Source: Enterocloster aldenensis (lineage in GTDB: Bacteria; Bacillota; Clostridia; Lachnospirales; Lachnospiraceae). Taken from it: a stretch of DNA of 64,000 nt. How positions within the stretch are numbered: position 1 is the first letter of the stretch; every line of letters begins with the position of its first letter. The notes beneath the pieces were generated by a model. The model worked only from the letters and a program-made list of their open reading frames with translations, was not told the origin of the DNA and made no database searches. The DNA lies in NCBI RefSeq assembly GCF_003434055.1, contig NZ_QVEX01000002.1, positions 361,324 to 425,323 of the forward strand. Reading direction: 5' to 3'. Shown piece after piece: positions 1 to 8,874 of this stretch. A program made the position numbers and the translations under genes.

Positions 1-728
1 TCCGCGCCCTCGTCAATCATCAGTATCTCCACACGGCGGTTCCTGGTCCTGCCCTCCCGTGTGCTGTTATCCGCAACCGGGCGGAACTGCCCGTAGCTTA
101 TGTTCACCAGCTTTTCAGGCTTAATAATGCCTTTTTCCTGTATGAATATGCACACCTCCGCGGCGCGCATGGCAGACAGCATGCGGTCCGTCCTGGGATT
201 GTTGGGCCTGTCCGGATTCCCCTGGGCCGTATGCGCCATGATGTTAATCTGCGACACTCCGTCCTGGGCAGGGCCTATGACATCACAGAATACATCCAGG
301 GTCGTCTTGCCCTGGTCTGTCAGGATGGAACTGTCACCGTCAAAAAAGGTCTTGTCCTCAAAAACAATAAAGGTGTAATCCTCACCCCTGGATACGGTCA
401 CACCGTCAATCCCAATCTCATTCATCCGTTCAGCCAGGGTCAGATAGAGCTTATCAATGTCGACTTCTGTTTCAGCCTCAGGAACATCCAGCGTCCCCTC
501 CATCTGGCTCTCGGCTTTGCCAACCGGGGAATTGATGGACACCTGTTCCTGCACTTCCTGGGTGGACCGGGGATATATGCTCCGCACAAATATCTCCCAT
601 TTCTGCTCATTCAGGTTAGACATGGCAAAAAGCATGATAAAGAAAGTAAGGAGCAGGGTGACCATGTCCCCGTATGTATCCATCCAGTTCCCGCCGCCGT
701 CAGTGGGTCTTTTTCTTTTATTCCTCAC
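1..728 (-). CDS. motB: Flagellar motor stator protein MotB (3' end cut by window edge)
   Basis: MotB pairs with MotA to form the ion-driven stator and anchors it to peptidoglycan. The translated minus strand begins MRNKRKRPTDGGGNWMDTYG and continues into a single membrane helix (VTLLLTFFIMLFAMS), the plug/TM layout of MotB. Near the window edge it has the OmpA-like peptidoglycan-binding signature (SYGQFRPVADN then NRRVEIL). About 242 codons are visible, and only the last residues should be missing. I chose the GTG start at 726-728, which overlaps the motA stop by 11 nt in another frame, as expected for translational coupling; no ATG fits better. It is the last visible gene of the flagellar operon. 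Confidence 0.93.
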   Translation of the reverse strand, partial: MRNKRKRPTDGGGNWMDTYGDMVTLLLTFFIMLFAMSNLNEQKWEIFVRSIYPRSTQEVQEQVSINSPVGKAESQMEGTLDVPEAETEVDIDKLYLTLAERMNEIGIDGVTVSRGEDYTFIVFEDKTFFDGDSSILTDQGKTTLDVFCDVIGPAQDGVSQINIMAHTAQGNPDRPNNPRTDRMLSAMRAAEVCIFIQEKGIIKPEKLVNISYGQFRPVADNSTREGRTRNRRVEILMIDEGA

Positions 729-1542
729 TGTCGCCACCTCCGCCCTTGGCGCTGACGGCTTCTGCCTTTGACAGAAGCTTTCTCTGTTGGGACTGCTTGA
801 TGGAGGCCAGGAGATGCTCCCTTAAGTATTTGGGATTCTCTCCTGATTGGATTGCTATGATTCCTTCTATAATGGTGGAGCAGTAAAGTTCTTCCTCATC
901 CTGGCGTATACGCAGTTTCTTTGCAATGGGATGGAAAAGCAGGTTGGAAAGGACGCTTCCGTAGAAGGTGGTAATCAGCGCCACCGACATATCCTGTCCC
1001 AGGTTCCCGGCCCCTCCCCCGTCATCCAGATTTAGTCCCTTTAACATATTAATCAGTCCTACCAGGGTTCCTATCATGCCGAAGGCGGGGGCATAGGCCG
1101 ATGCTTTTTCATACAGCCCCGCCACCTCGTCATGGCGGGTCATCATATTCTCCAGCTCCCGCTCCAGCACAAAACGGACTTTATCCGGGTCATTGGCATC
1201 CACAATCATAAGCACGCTCTGTTTGAAAAAGGGATCTTTGATTTCATCCGCCTTTTCTTCCAGGGCCAGAAGGCCGCTCTGACGCGCAATCATGGCCAGA
1301 TCCACCAGCTGTTCAACAAGTTTCGGAATGTTATATTGTTTCCCGCGGAAAAGGACCATGATATGTTTGGGGATATCCATCAGGATGGACAGCGGATAGC
1401 TTGCAACCGTAGCGGCAAGGGTCCCTCCCACAACAATCAGGATACTGGACTTATCCACGAAATTCCCCAATTTGTCAGCTCCGATCCCGTTAATTATCAG
1501 GAAAGTGCCAACTACAATTCCAATCAATGTTGTTATGTCCAT
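718..1542 (-). CDS. motA: Flagellar motor stator protein MotA
   Basis: MotA is the four-helix stator subunit that turns ion flow into torque on FliG. The 274-residue product has the expected length. It opens with a membrane helix (TTLIGIVVGTFLIINGIG) followed by the VVGGTLAATVASYP segment, and has the late helix pair around YAPAFGMIGTLVGLINML. A cytoplasmic loop rich in charged residues lies between the helix pairs. The ATG is preceded by AGGAGG. It follows flbD closely and its end overlaps motB, so the stator pair is made from the flagellar transcript itself. The tail is Gly/Glu-rich (GGGGDSEE). Confidence 0.96.
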   Translation of the reverse strand: MDITTLIGIVVGTFLIINGIGADKLGNFVDKSSILIVVGGTLAATVASYPLSILMDIPKHIMVLFRGKQYNIPKLVEQLVDLAMIARQSGLLALEEKADEIKDPFFKQSVLMIVDANDPDKVRFVLERELENMMTRHDEVAGLYEKASAYAPAFGMIGTLVGLINMLKGLNLDDGGGAGNLGQDMSVALITTFYGSVLSNLLFHPIAKKLRIRQDEEELYCSTIIEGIIAIQSGENPKYLREHLLASIKQSQQRKLLSKAEAVSAKGGGGDSEE

Positions 1543-1569
1543 GTTACGATGCCTCCTGTGCCCACAGCG

Positions 1570-1770
1570 TTACTTTGATTTATCCTCAAAGTTAATACAG
1601 TTGTTCAGGAATCCCGATGCCTGTTTCATAATTGAATCAACCGTATCTTTTACCAGGTAATAATTACCGTTCATCATTTTTATCTTTGTCTCCGGAATCG
1701 ACTCCATATATTCAATCTGGAATAAATTGAGGTAGAGTAATTCTCCGTTCAGGCGGATGACTTTAATCAT
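1570..1770 (-). CDS. flbD: FlbD family flagellar protein
   Basis: This 66-residue protein starts MIKVIRLNGELLYLN and contains IEYMESIPETKIKMMNGNYY, the recognisable FlbD-family pattern. Members are small, cytoplasmic and conserved between flgE and motA in Firmicutes and spirochaetes; their biochemical role is not settled. The name is shared with an unrelated Caulobacter regulator and no regulator role is implied here. The start has a GAGGGG ribosome site. Its position between flgE and motA is the canonical one. Confidence 0.85.
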   Translation of the reverse strand: MIKVIRLNGELLYLNLFQIEYMESIPETKIKMMNGNYYLVKDTVDSIMKQASGFLNNCINFEDKSK

Positions 1771-1831
1771 ATAGCCCCTCTTTCCAAGGCTTTCCCCGGC
1801 ATTTTTAAGAACCAGGGAAAACAGTTGTGTA

Positions 1832-2830
1832 TTAACGCTTCATATTAACCAGTTCCGATAATATCTCATCACTGACCGTGATGATTTTTGAATTGGCCTG
1901 GAACCCCCTCTGGGTTGTAATCATCTCTGAGAACTCCTTTGCCAGGTCCACGTTGGACGCCTCCAGATAACCGCTCATAAGGGAGGAGGTGGCCCCTCCC
2001 GGGACAGTGGCCGAGCAGGCGCCTGAGTTGTCGCCTGTGGAAGCCACATAGTAACTTCCGCCGGCCTTCATAAGGCCTTCCTGGTTCTGGAACGTGGCCA
2101 CTGCAACCTTGCCGATGGATACCTGACGGTCCTCGGTTACCGTGGCGCCGTCTTTAGTCACCTCTACCGGAACTGTCACCGTAACCTCACCCAGACTGTT
2201 AATCTGTATACTGGAGGTAAGCAGTGATTCCGCGTCATCATCAAACTCCAGGTCCCATGTGGATGTGCCGTCCGCCGCAATTGACAGTTTCGCGGAGGTA
2301 GGAACCCTCAGGGATACCAGGTTATCGGTTTCCACATCGGTTGCGTCATCTTTTGCCCGGAAACCATAAACAAAGTTTTTCCCATCCGTGAGATGTCCCC
2401 GGCTGTCCAGCTGGAACTGGCCCACACGGGTATATTCATAACCGGCTCCCTTAATATTTGCCGTGATTTCAGCTGTATCCGTTCCTGTCATAGATGTGGA
2501 CTTGTCCGGAACCGATGCCGTGATGAAAAATCCCTGTGCATTCAGGCATGCGTTCAGCCCGCCTACCTGGGTCGGCGTGCTGGCCGTCATGTCCGTGATG
2601 ATGGAACCCATCAATGTTCCGTATCCATACTGGGCGCCGTTGGTTCCTGCCGCTGTCCCCAGCACCCCTCCCGTGGAATTGACCGCGCTCTGGTACATGG
2701 CCTCCTTAAAGGTAAAGGTCTGGGCCTTGAATCCAAAGGTGTTTACATTTGCTATGTTATTACCTATAACGTCTAATTTGCTCTGATGCGCCCGCAGACC
2801 TGCGACCGCTGAGTCCATTGCTCTTAACAT
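1832..2830 (-). CDS. flgE: Flagellar hook protein FlgE
   Basis: FlgE is the structural subunit of the flexible hook. The N-terminus (MLRAMDSAVAGLRAHQSKLD then VIGNNIANVNTFGFK) is the rod/hook family signature. The C-terminus carries the matching helix (SNVDLAKEFSEMITTQRGFQ ... ITVSDEILSELVNMKR). At 332 residues it is shorter than enteric FlgE (about 400), and the middle domains are reduced. FlgF or FlgG are possible by family, but position after flgD and TIGR02530 favours the hook protein. Assembly should depend on the FlgD cap and on FliK length control, both encoded just upstream. Confidence 0.9.
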   Translation of the reverse strand: MLRAMDSAVAGLRAHQSKLDVIGNNIANVNTFGFKAQTFTFKEAMYQSAVNSTGGVLGTAAGTNGAQYGYGTLMGSIITDMTASTPTQVGGLNACLNAQGFFITASVPDKSTSMTGTDTAEITANIKGAGYEYTRVGQFQLDSRGHLTDGKNFVYGFRAKDDATDVETDNLVSLRVPTSAKLSIAADGTSTWDLEFDDDAESLLTSSIQINSLGEVTVTVPVEVTKDGATVTEDRQVSIGKVAVATFQNQEGLMKAGGSYYVASTGDNSGACSATVPGGATSSLMSGYLEASNVDLAKEFSEMITTQRGFQANSKIITVSDEILSELVNMKR

Positions 2831-2899
2831 GATTTAATCCTTTCCGCTGTCCCTGCCGGTGCGCTTCGGGCACCCAGCCCGGCACTCTCACAGTCCTGC

Positions 2900-3280
2900 C
2901 TACATCAGGACAGCACTATCAATATTTGTGAAAACCCTGTCTTTCATATCGTCCTGCGTCATGGTGGTGACCACCACGTTATTGGGCACATTGACGATGA
3001 ATACGCCCTGGCTGCCGATAACCGCAACATCCCTGGCGCCTTTCCTGCGCGCCTCTTTTACTGCATGCTCAAGCCTGCCCAAAAGCTGGCTGTCAACCGC
3101 AATGCCTCTCTCCTCCAAACGTCTGGAAGCGTGTTTGGAAAAATTCAGGCTGTCATCCATACGGGCCTTCAGCAGTTCGCCAAAGCTGGCGCTGTTTCCA
3201 TTGCCGTCCCGGCCAGACACTGCTTTGCTGTTTCCGTCCGCCTGGGCAAAACCCGGATTATAAATTCCATTTATTCCCAT
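2900..3280 (-). CDS. TIGR02530-type flagellar operon protein
   Basis: A small protein of 126 residues with the family core FSKHASRRLEERGI and the later VAVIGSQGVFIVNVPNNVVVT. It matches what I know as the TIGR02530 flagellar operon protein, found between flgD and flgE in many Firmicutes; the exact function is unknown to me. An ATG exists 21 nt further upstream, but the AGGAGG ribosome site lies inside that extension. The start at 3280 (MGINGIYNPG) is therefore much more likely. Confidence 0.85.
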   Translation of the reverse strand: MGINGIYNPGFAQADGNSKAVSGRDGNGNSASFGELLKARMDDSLNFSKHASRRLEERGIAVDSQLLGRLEHAVKEARRKGARDVAVIGSQGVFIVNVPNNVVVTTMTQDDMKDRVFTNIDSAVLM

Positions 3281-3310
3281 TATCCTATTTCCTCCTGACA
3301 TGCATGAAAA

Positions 3311-3883
3311 TCAGACATACAGGTTCTCATCAAGGAGGGGGTTTTCCGTCTTGCCTTTTTCCTCTACCTTCTCACCGTCTCCTCCCTCATCTCCCCCTTC
3401 TTTATCCTCATCTTCCGCATATGGATTATCAATGCGGCCAATGCCAAGGACATAGGAAAGGGGATATTCCTCACCGTCGCCTTCCAGCTTAAGCATGGGC
3501 ACGCCGCCGGTCAGGTTTACTGATTCCACTTTTCCATATTTAACATCAACCGGCACCGGCAGGCCATTTGGCCCTTCCTTTGTCACCGCCACCGTAAGCT
3601 CCTGTCCCACAAGACCTGCCGCATATGTCTGGCTGGTAACTGCCGTTGACGTGGTGATGGAATCCGTCATGGCTCCCATGGACTGGACCATGGCCATCTG
3701 TGTCATCTGGCCCATCATCTCACTGTTGGACATGGGATTGGTCATATCCTGATTGGCCAGCTGTGCTGCCAGAAGCTTGATGAAGCTGGTAACTGTCAGC
3801 GTATTCTTTTCAGTGGACCCTGCTGAATATACCTGGGGGGTATAAGGGTCTGTGGTCCCGCTTACCGAAACATTATCTGCCAT
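3311..3883 (-). CDS. flgD: Flagellar hook capping protein FlgD
   Basis: FlgD forms the temporary cap on which hook subunits polymerise. The 190-residue product has the FlgD N-terminal core, FIKLLAAQLANQDMTNPMSN followed by MMGQMTQMAMVQSM, at about residues 32-75. A beta-rich middle part follows. The C-terminal 25 residues are acidic and low in complexity (DEDKEGGDEGGDGEK), which is unusual for the family and probably disordered. It has an AGGAGG site and follows fliK by 17 nt. Confidence 0.93.
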   Translation of the reverse strand: MADNVSVSGTTDPYTPQVYSAGSTEKNTLTVTSFIKLLAAQLANQDMTNPMSNSEMMGQMTQMAMVQSMGAMTDSITTSTAVTSQTYAAGLVGQELTVAVTKEGPNGLPVPVDVKYGKVESVNLTGGVPMLKLEGDGEEYPLSYVLGIGRIDNPYAEDEDKEGGDEGGDGEKVEEKGKTENPLLDENLYV

Positions 3884-3900
3884 CGTTTGAATCCTCCTGT

Positions 3901-5148
3901 CTATATAAGACCCAGCCGGAGCTGCTGTGCAAATGAATCCCGCTGACCCCTCCTTCTGTCGTCCTTTTGTTCTCCGGGCTCCCTGTGGCCTTCCCTGCCT
4001 CCCTGCCTTGAATCCCCAAACTGCTGCTGGGACTGATAGGTGTAAATCACCGTTTCCCTGCCCGTCTTATCCTCCAGGATTCCAGCTATCTGTCCCGCGT
4101 TCTGGCTGAGGATTTCCAGGGTCTTGGGGTTGTCTGACATCAGGGATACCGATGTGCGTCCGGCTTCATATATGACCCTCAGCGTCACCTTCCCCAAAGA
4201 AGCAGGCTCAAACTCAATGGTCAGCGTACCGTCACGCTCCGGCAGCCTGTCTGCCAGGTTCCTGGCAAAGGCCTCCGGCATTTCCTCCATGTTTGTCCTT
4301 ACCGGGCTTTGGGTCCCTGCCTGTGCCGCGGTCCCGTAATCCTTAGGCTGCACGGACGGGTGGGAATCCACTGCATGGGCCAAAGGCAGTTCCTCCTCAG
4401 GCTGCCCACTGCCGTCCATGGTGTCCCGGTTCTGCGCCTTAACAGGAATCTCAGGAACGGCCTGTTCCAGGCCGGCCGTCTGCTGCTCCGGCTTAGGAAA
4501 CCCTTCTTCCGGCCAGACCCTTGCGGGTTCCTCCTGATTACGGCTTTCTTCTGCCATGGTCACAGGAAACGTTTCTTCTTTTCCCAATGCCTGGAATGAT
4601 TCTTCCGGCTGTTTCATGGGACTTACAACCGCATCTAAAACCGGCTGCACCATGTCCCCAGGGATTCCCGTACCGGAATTCCCATCCTGAGGCAGCGTCT
4701 GGCCTGTCTCCTGTCCTAACGCGTCCGCCGCGTCCTCCCGGACAGCCCCATCCTCAACCTGCGTCCAAAAGCCTGACCCCTGTGTGTCTGAGACAGCAGC
4801 ATCCCACTCCATTGGCATCTGACCGGGATTCATGCGGAATTGAAAGGTGAAATCCTTCAAGACATCGCCAGTACCCGCCTTAACCGCCTCCAATGGAATC
4901 CACCCGGACACCGGTTCCCCGGCATCATCCTCTTTTTTATCCACCGGGCCTGCCTTGTCCCTGGTCCCATTCTTCTTTGACAGCCGTTCTTCTGTTTCCC
5001 GGCGTTCCAGTGCCTGCTGCCTGCCTCTTAACATCCGCAGGAAATCCGTCCCGCTCCTGTCATCCCCTTTATCCCGGTTAACAGATACGTCCGGTCCCGC
5101 GGTCTCCACGGCCTGTTGCACCCTCTGCGTCATATCCATCCTTATCAA
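3901..5148 (-). CDS. fliK: Flagellar hook-length control protein FliK
   Basis: FliK measures hook length and switches export specificity through its C-terminal domain acting on FlhB. The 415-residue protein has a long low-complexity N-terminal ruler region rich in Glu, Gln, Pro and Gly. The conserved C-terminal domain lies at about residues 295-375 (LTIEFEPASLGKVTLRVIYE then VSLMSDNPKTLEILSQNAGQ). The likely start is a TTG at 5148, seven nt after GGAGG. An ATG nine nt further in is too far from the ribosome site to be preferred. It lies between fliJ and flgD as usual. Confidence 0.9.
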   Translation of the reverse strand: MIRMDMTQRVQQAVETAGPDVSVNRDKGDDRSGTDFLRMLRGRQQALERRETEERLSKKNGTRDKAGPVDKKEDDAGEPVSGWIPLEAVKAGTGDVLKDFTFQFRMNPGQMPMEWDAAVSDTQGSGFWTQVEDGAVREDAADALGQETGQTLPQDGNSGTGIPGDMVQPVLDAVVSPMKQPEESFQALGKEETFPVTMAEESRNQEEPARVWPEEGFPKPEQQTAGLEQAVPEIPVKAQNRDTMDGSGQPEEELPLAHAVDSHPSVQPKDYGTAAQAGTQSPVRTNMEEMPEAFARNLADRLPERDGTLTIEFEPASLGKVTLRVIYEAGRTSVSLMSDNPKTLEILSQNAGQIAGILEDKTGRETVIYTYQSQQQFGDSRQGGREGHREPGEQKDDRRRGQRDSFAQQLRLGLI

Positions 5149-5215
5149 ACCTGTCCCTCCTTTCTATGTGATATTTATAATCAACAGCCTGACAGCTGCG
5201 ACTACCTTAACAGCC

Positions 5216-5674
5216 CTATACCCGGCCCTGATACCGGCTCCTGGTAATGTCCCTGATGATGAATTCTTCCACAAACCCTTCTTCTTCCTTCATCTCAGCC
5301 CTCTGATAAGCCTGCATCCTTTTATCCTTCAGCTTTTCAAACTTGGAGGTGTCCACCTTTGCGGAAATCACCTCTTTCTTTTTGCTCTCTTCCCGCTTTC
5401 TTAAAAAAGACAGCTCTTCCTTTTCCTGGCTGATGATTTCTTCCATCCTTCCAATACACATGTCGTAAAGGCGGAGGTTCTCAATGGAAGCGCCCGTGGA
5501 TTTTGTCTGGTCAAATCCCTCCTGGAACCCGTTTAATCTTTCCTTCAGACGTACAATCTGTTCCTGCTTCGTCATGACATTCCTGGCAATGGCCGCATGT
5601 TCCGACCTGAGTTCATCCAGCACCTGGGTCTTGTAATCCAGTACGGTATCAAGGCTGTATTTAAACCGCTTCAA
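5216..5674 (-). CDS. fliJ: Flagellar export protein FliJ
   Basis: FliJ is the coiled-coil stalk of the flagellar type III export ATPase and escorts chaperones. This 152-residue protein is highly charged and predicted almost entirely coiled coil. It begins KRFKYSLDTVLDYKTQVLDE, a typical FliJ N-terminus, and is rich in Glu, Lys and Arg to the end. The start is TTG at 5674 with GGAGG eight nt upstream. It follows fliI by 14 nt, the usual FliH-FliI-FliJ order. Confidence 0.9.
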   Translation of the reverse strand: MKRFKYSLDTVLDYKTQVLDELRSEHAAIARNVMTKQEQIVRLKERLNGFQEGFDQTKSTGASIENLRLYDMCIGRMEEIISQEKEELSFLRKREESKKKEVISAKVDTSKFEKLKDKRMQAYQRAEMKEEEGFVEEFIIRDITRSRYQGRV

Positions 5675-5688
5675 CGACCGTCCCTCCT

Positions 5689-6990
5689 TTAACCTGCAAT
5701 GTTCTGTATCAGCCTTAGGGTTTCATCGTAAGCAAACGACTCATCTATGCCCTGCTGCAAAAATGCATTCATGCTGTTGATTTTGGCCACCGCCTCGTCC
5801 AGGGCCGTGTTGGTCCCCTTCTTATAGGCGCCGATGGAAATCAGGTCTGAATTCTTCTGGTACAGGCCCAGCATATTGCGGAAACGGGAGGCAGCCCTCC
5901 TGTGTTCCTCCCCCACCACATCCACCATAAGCCTGGATATGCTGGCCCCGATATCAATGGCAGGGAAATGGTTCTCATTGGCAAGCTGGCGGCTCAGTAC
6001 AATATGCCCGTCCAGGATACCCCGGACCGTGTCCGCTATGGGTTCATTGGTGTCATCCCCTTCCACCAGCACTGTGTAGACGCCTGTTATGGAACCCTTA
6101 TTAAAATTGCCGCTCCGCTCTAAAAGCCGGGGGAATTCAGCATATATGGAAGGCGTGTAACCCCTGGCTATGGGCGGTTCCCCAATTGCCAGGCCGATTT
6201 CCCTCTGGGCCATGGCATACCTGGTAAGGGAATCCATCATGAGCAGTACATCATTGCCCTGATCCCTGAAATATTCCGCTATGGTGGTGGCAACCAGAGG
6301 ACACTTCATCCTCAGCATGGCCGGCTGGTCCGAGGTGGCCACAACCAGGATGGAGCGGCGCATCCCCTCCTCCCCCAGGTCCTTTTCCACAAACTCCAGC
6401 ACTTCCCTTCCACGTTCCCCCACCAGGGCGATGACATTAATATCCGCCTTGACATTCTTTGCTATCATGCCCATCAGGGTACTCTTACCCACGCCGGAGC
6501 CGGCAAATATCCCTATCCTCTGGCCCTTTCCAATAGTATTCAGCCCGTCAATGGCCTTAACCCCGAATTCCAGGCGTTCCCTGATGGGAGGACGGTTTAA
6601 GGGGTTGGTATAAGGACTGCTGACCGTGTAGAAACGGTTTGCCTTAAACCCCTCCTTGCCGTCTATGGGCTCCCCCAGGGCATCAATGATCCTGCCTATG
6701 AGGAAGTCCCCCACAGGCACCTTCAGACGGCGTTTGGTATTGCGGACAAAACTTCCTGAGGTAATCCCGCTTGTAGCCTCGTAGGTCATGATCTGTATCT
6801 TACCGTCTTTAAAGCCCACCACTTCGGCCGGCATCTGGCAGTTCTGCTCCTCGTTATAAATCATTACGATATCGCCGATACTGGACCTGCCGCCGGAAGC
6901 CTCCATCAGCATGCCCACAACATTTTCTATTTTCCCGATATGGCTGACTGTTTCTGATTTGGCAATCAGTCTGGGGATTTTCTCAAACAT
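5689..6990 (-). CDS. fliI: Flagellum-specific ATPase FliI
   Basis: FliI is the hexameric ATPase of the flagellar export apparatus. From the ATG at 6990 the protein is 433 residues, normal for the family. Walker A (AGSGVGKST) is near residues 163-171 and Walker B (LLMMD) near 249-253. The catalytic GERGREVLEF and the SITGVYTVLVEGDDTNEPIAD segment are present. A GTG six nt upstream also opens the frame, but AGGAG sits five nt before the ATG, so I use the ATG. It starts nine nt after the fliH stop codon, suggesting coupled synthesis. Confidence 0.97.
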   Translation of the reverse strand: MFEKIPRLIAKSETVSHIGKIENVVGMLMEASGGRSSIGDIVMIYNEEQNCQMPAEVVGFKDGKIQIMTYEATSGITSGSFVRNTKRRLKVPVGDFLIGRIIDALGEPIDGKEGFKANRFYTVSSPYTNPLNRPPIRERLEFGVKAIDGLNTIGKGQRIGIFAGSGVGKSTLMGMIAKNVKADINVIALVGERGREVLEFVEKDLGEEGMRRSILVVATSDQPAMLRMKCPLVATTIAEYFRDQGNDVLLMMDSLTRYAMAQREIGLAIGEPPIARGYTPSIYAEFPRLLERSGNFNKGSITGVYTVLVEGDDTNEPIADTVRGILDGHIVLSRQLANENHFPAIDIGASISRLMVDVVGEEHRRAASRFRNMLGLYQKNSDLISIGAYKKGTNTALDEAVAKINSMNAFLQQGIDESFAYDETLRLIQNIAG

Positions 6991-6998
6991 AAGCACTC

Positions 6999-7829
6999 CT
7001 AAAACCTGATATTTCCCAGTATCTCCCTGATGTTATCCATTTGGGTGTCAACGCTGATATCAACAATCTCATCCGGCATCTCAATGATGCAGTTTCCGCT
7101 GGACTCCTTATCCATGACCACGAATTTTATATTGTCCGATAGCTTGGCCAATTCGCTGACCACATCCGCGTCCGCCTCCGCCATCATGTCATAGTCCGTT
7201 TTTTCCATGTATATCTTGACCCACGCTGTCTTTCTCAGCTTTTCCGTCTCAGCTACAAGCATCCTCTTGATGACTTCCCCGCTGGACCTGAGGCTGATGT
7301 GTATGACCTTTTCAGCAATGGCAACTGAACAGTCCTTTAATTCCTCCAGGTAGTTCCTAAGGCTTTTTTCTTTTGCCTGGTCAATGGATGCCAGGGCCTG
7401 TTCCATATCTTTCCTGAATTCATCTTCCTGCCGCCTGAAAAAATCAGCCTGTTCCATGGCCGCCTGTTCGGTTCCTGATTTGTACCCTGCTTCAAACCCT
7501 TCCTTGCAGCCTTCTTCTATGGCGGTTTTCTTAAGCTGCTCCGCCTGTTTCCCTGCTTCCCTGAGGATATCCCCGGCCATCTGGTTGGCCTTTAAAAGAA
7601 TCTGCCGGGCTTGCTCCCTGGCGTCCTCCACCATATCTGCGGCTCCCTGTCCGTCCGTCCTTGCAGCGGGTTCGGGATTGTTTTCCCCTGCCCGGGCATG
7701 CTCCGCCTCCTTGCCCCTGCTTTTTTGCATTTGGGGCGCGATATCGGTCTGGGCAGGCGGGACAAACTGCAGTATCTCTATTCCTGTTCCCGGTTTTATG
7801 ATGCAGCTAGACGATGATGTTGTCATCAT
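6999..7829 (-). CDS. fliH: Flagellar assembly protein FliH
   Basis: FliH is the dimeric stator of the export ATPase that holds FliI at the C-ring. The 276-residue protein has a variable N-terminus, a long charged coiled coil (about residues 65-165) with the Gly-spaced heptads of FliH (EGCKEGFEAGYKSGTEQA), and a C-terminal globular domain ending VDTQMDNIREILGNIRF. Its start overlaps the end of fliG by 23 nt, with the ribosome site GGGGGGAG inside fliG. Two ATG codons are adjacent (7829 and 7826) and either could be used. Confidence 0.88.
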   Translation of the reverse strand: MMTTSSSSCIIKPGTGIEILQFVPPAQTDIAPQMQKSRGKEAEHARAGENNPEPAARTDGQGAADMVEDAREQARQILLKANQMAGDILREAGKQAEQLKKTAIEEGCKEGFEAGYKSGTEQAAMEQADFFRRQEDEFRKDMEQALASIDQAKEKSLRNYLEELKDCSVAIAEKVIHISLRSSGEVIKRMLVAETEKLRKTAWVKIYMEKTDYDMMAEADADVVSELAKLSDNIKFVVMDKESSGNCIIEMPDEIVDISVDTQMDNIREILGNIRF

Positions 7830-8874
7830 CTCCCCCCTTCTTGATAATCACTTCACCGGCATCCTCCAGATTCCGGATGATATTAACAATGCGCTGCTGC
7901 GCTTCTTCCACGTCCTTCATCCTGACATTGGTGGTAATCTCCAGGTCAGCCTGTACGGTTTCAGCCATACGTTTTGACATGTTGGAGAAGAATACCTGCT
8001 TCATCTCATCCGACGCGCTCTTAAGCGCATACACAATATCCCTTGCGTCGCAGTCACGTACAAAGCGCTGTACGGAACGGTCGTCCATATCCATGATGTT
8101 TTCAAATACAAACATCTTGTCGCGGATGCTCTGGGCCAGTTCAGGATTCGTCTTATCCATCTCATCAAATATGCGTTTTTCATTGGTGCGGTCCACATGG
8201 TTCATGATATCCGCCACATAATCCACGCCGCCCAGGTTCATATTGTCCTCGCTTGTAATGATGGTGGCAAACTTGCGCTTCATCTCCTCCTCCACAATGG
8301 CAATGGCTTCCGGGGATACCCGGTCCATCTTGGCCATGCCTTCCAGGGTAGGTATCCGCTTGGCCTCGGGCAGCTGCTCCAGCACCTGGGCGGCCTGCTC
8401 CGGGTCCATGTAGGACATGATGAGTGCGATTACCTGAGGACGCTCATGCTGCAAAAGGGACAAAAGGGCTTTGGGATCCCCCTTCATAAAGAAATTGAAA
8501 GGCTTGGACTGAAGGGTTTTGGACACCTTCTCCAAAAGGCTTCTGGCTGTTGTCTCCCCAAAGGCCTTTTCCAGGACGTTCCTGGCATAATCAAGGCCGC
8601 CGTCCGTCATCATCTTGTGGGTAAGGCAGAGCTTATAAAACTCGTCCAGCGCACCTTCCACCTGGCTGTTGGTGGTCCTTCCCATCTTAGCCACCTCATA
8701 CGTCAGGTCCTCAATGTCCTGCTCATTCAGATATTTATAAATCTGGGAAGCCCGGTCAGCCCCAAGGGAAACAACCACAATGGCCGCTTTCTGCTTTGTA
8801 TCCATGTTTTTAATATCCACCGGCCCCTTGGCTGGTTCTGCCTTATCTTTCTTTTCTTCTGCGGTTTCCGGCAA
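7807..8874 (-). CDS. fliG: Flagellar motor switch protein FliG
   Basis: FliG is the C-ring rotor protein that contacts the stator. The 355-residue product is full length. Its N-terminal domain is the conserved KQKAAIVVVSLGADRASQIY segment. The middle domain has the EHPQ-like motif written here as ERPQVIALIMSYM. The C-terminal torque domain has MDDRSVQRFVRDCDARDIVY. The start appears to be TTG at 8874, inside the end of fliF (32-nt overlap) and after GGAGGTAGGGG. The protein would also begin well at the later Met of MDTKQKAA. Confidence 0.96.
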   Translation of the reverse strand: MPETAEEKKDKAEPAKGPVDIKNMDTKQKAAIVVVSLGADRASQIYKYLNEQDIEDLTYEVAKMGRTTNSQVEGALDEFYKLCLTHKMMTDGGLDYARNVLEKAFGETTARSLLEKVSKTLQSKPFNFFMKGDPKALLSLLQHERPQVIALIMSYMDPEQAAQVLEQLPEAKRIPTLEGMAKMDRVSPEAIAIVEEEMKRKFATIITSEDNMNLGGVDYVADIMNHVDRTNEKRIFDEMDKTNPELAQSIRDKMFVFENIMDMDDRSVQRFVRDCDARDIVYALKSASDEMKQVFFSNMSKRMAETVQADLEITTNVRMKDVEEAQQRIVNIIRNLEDAGEVIIKKGGDDDNIIV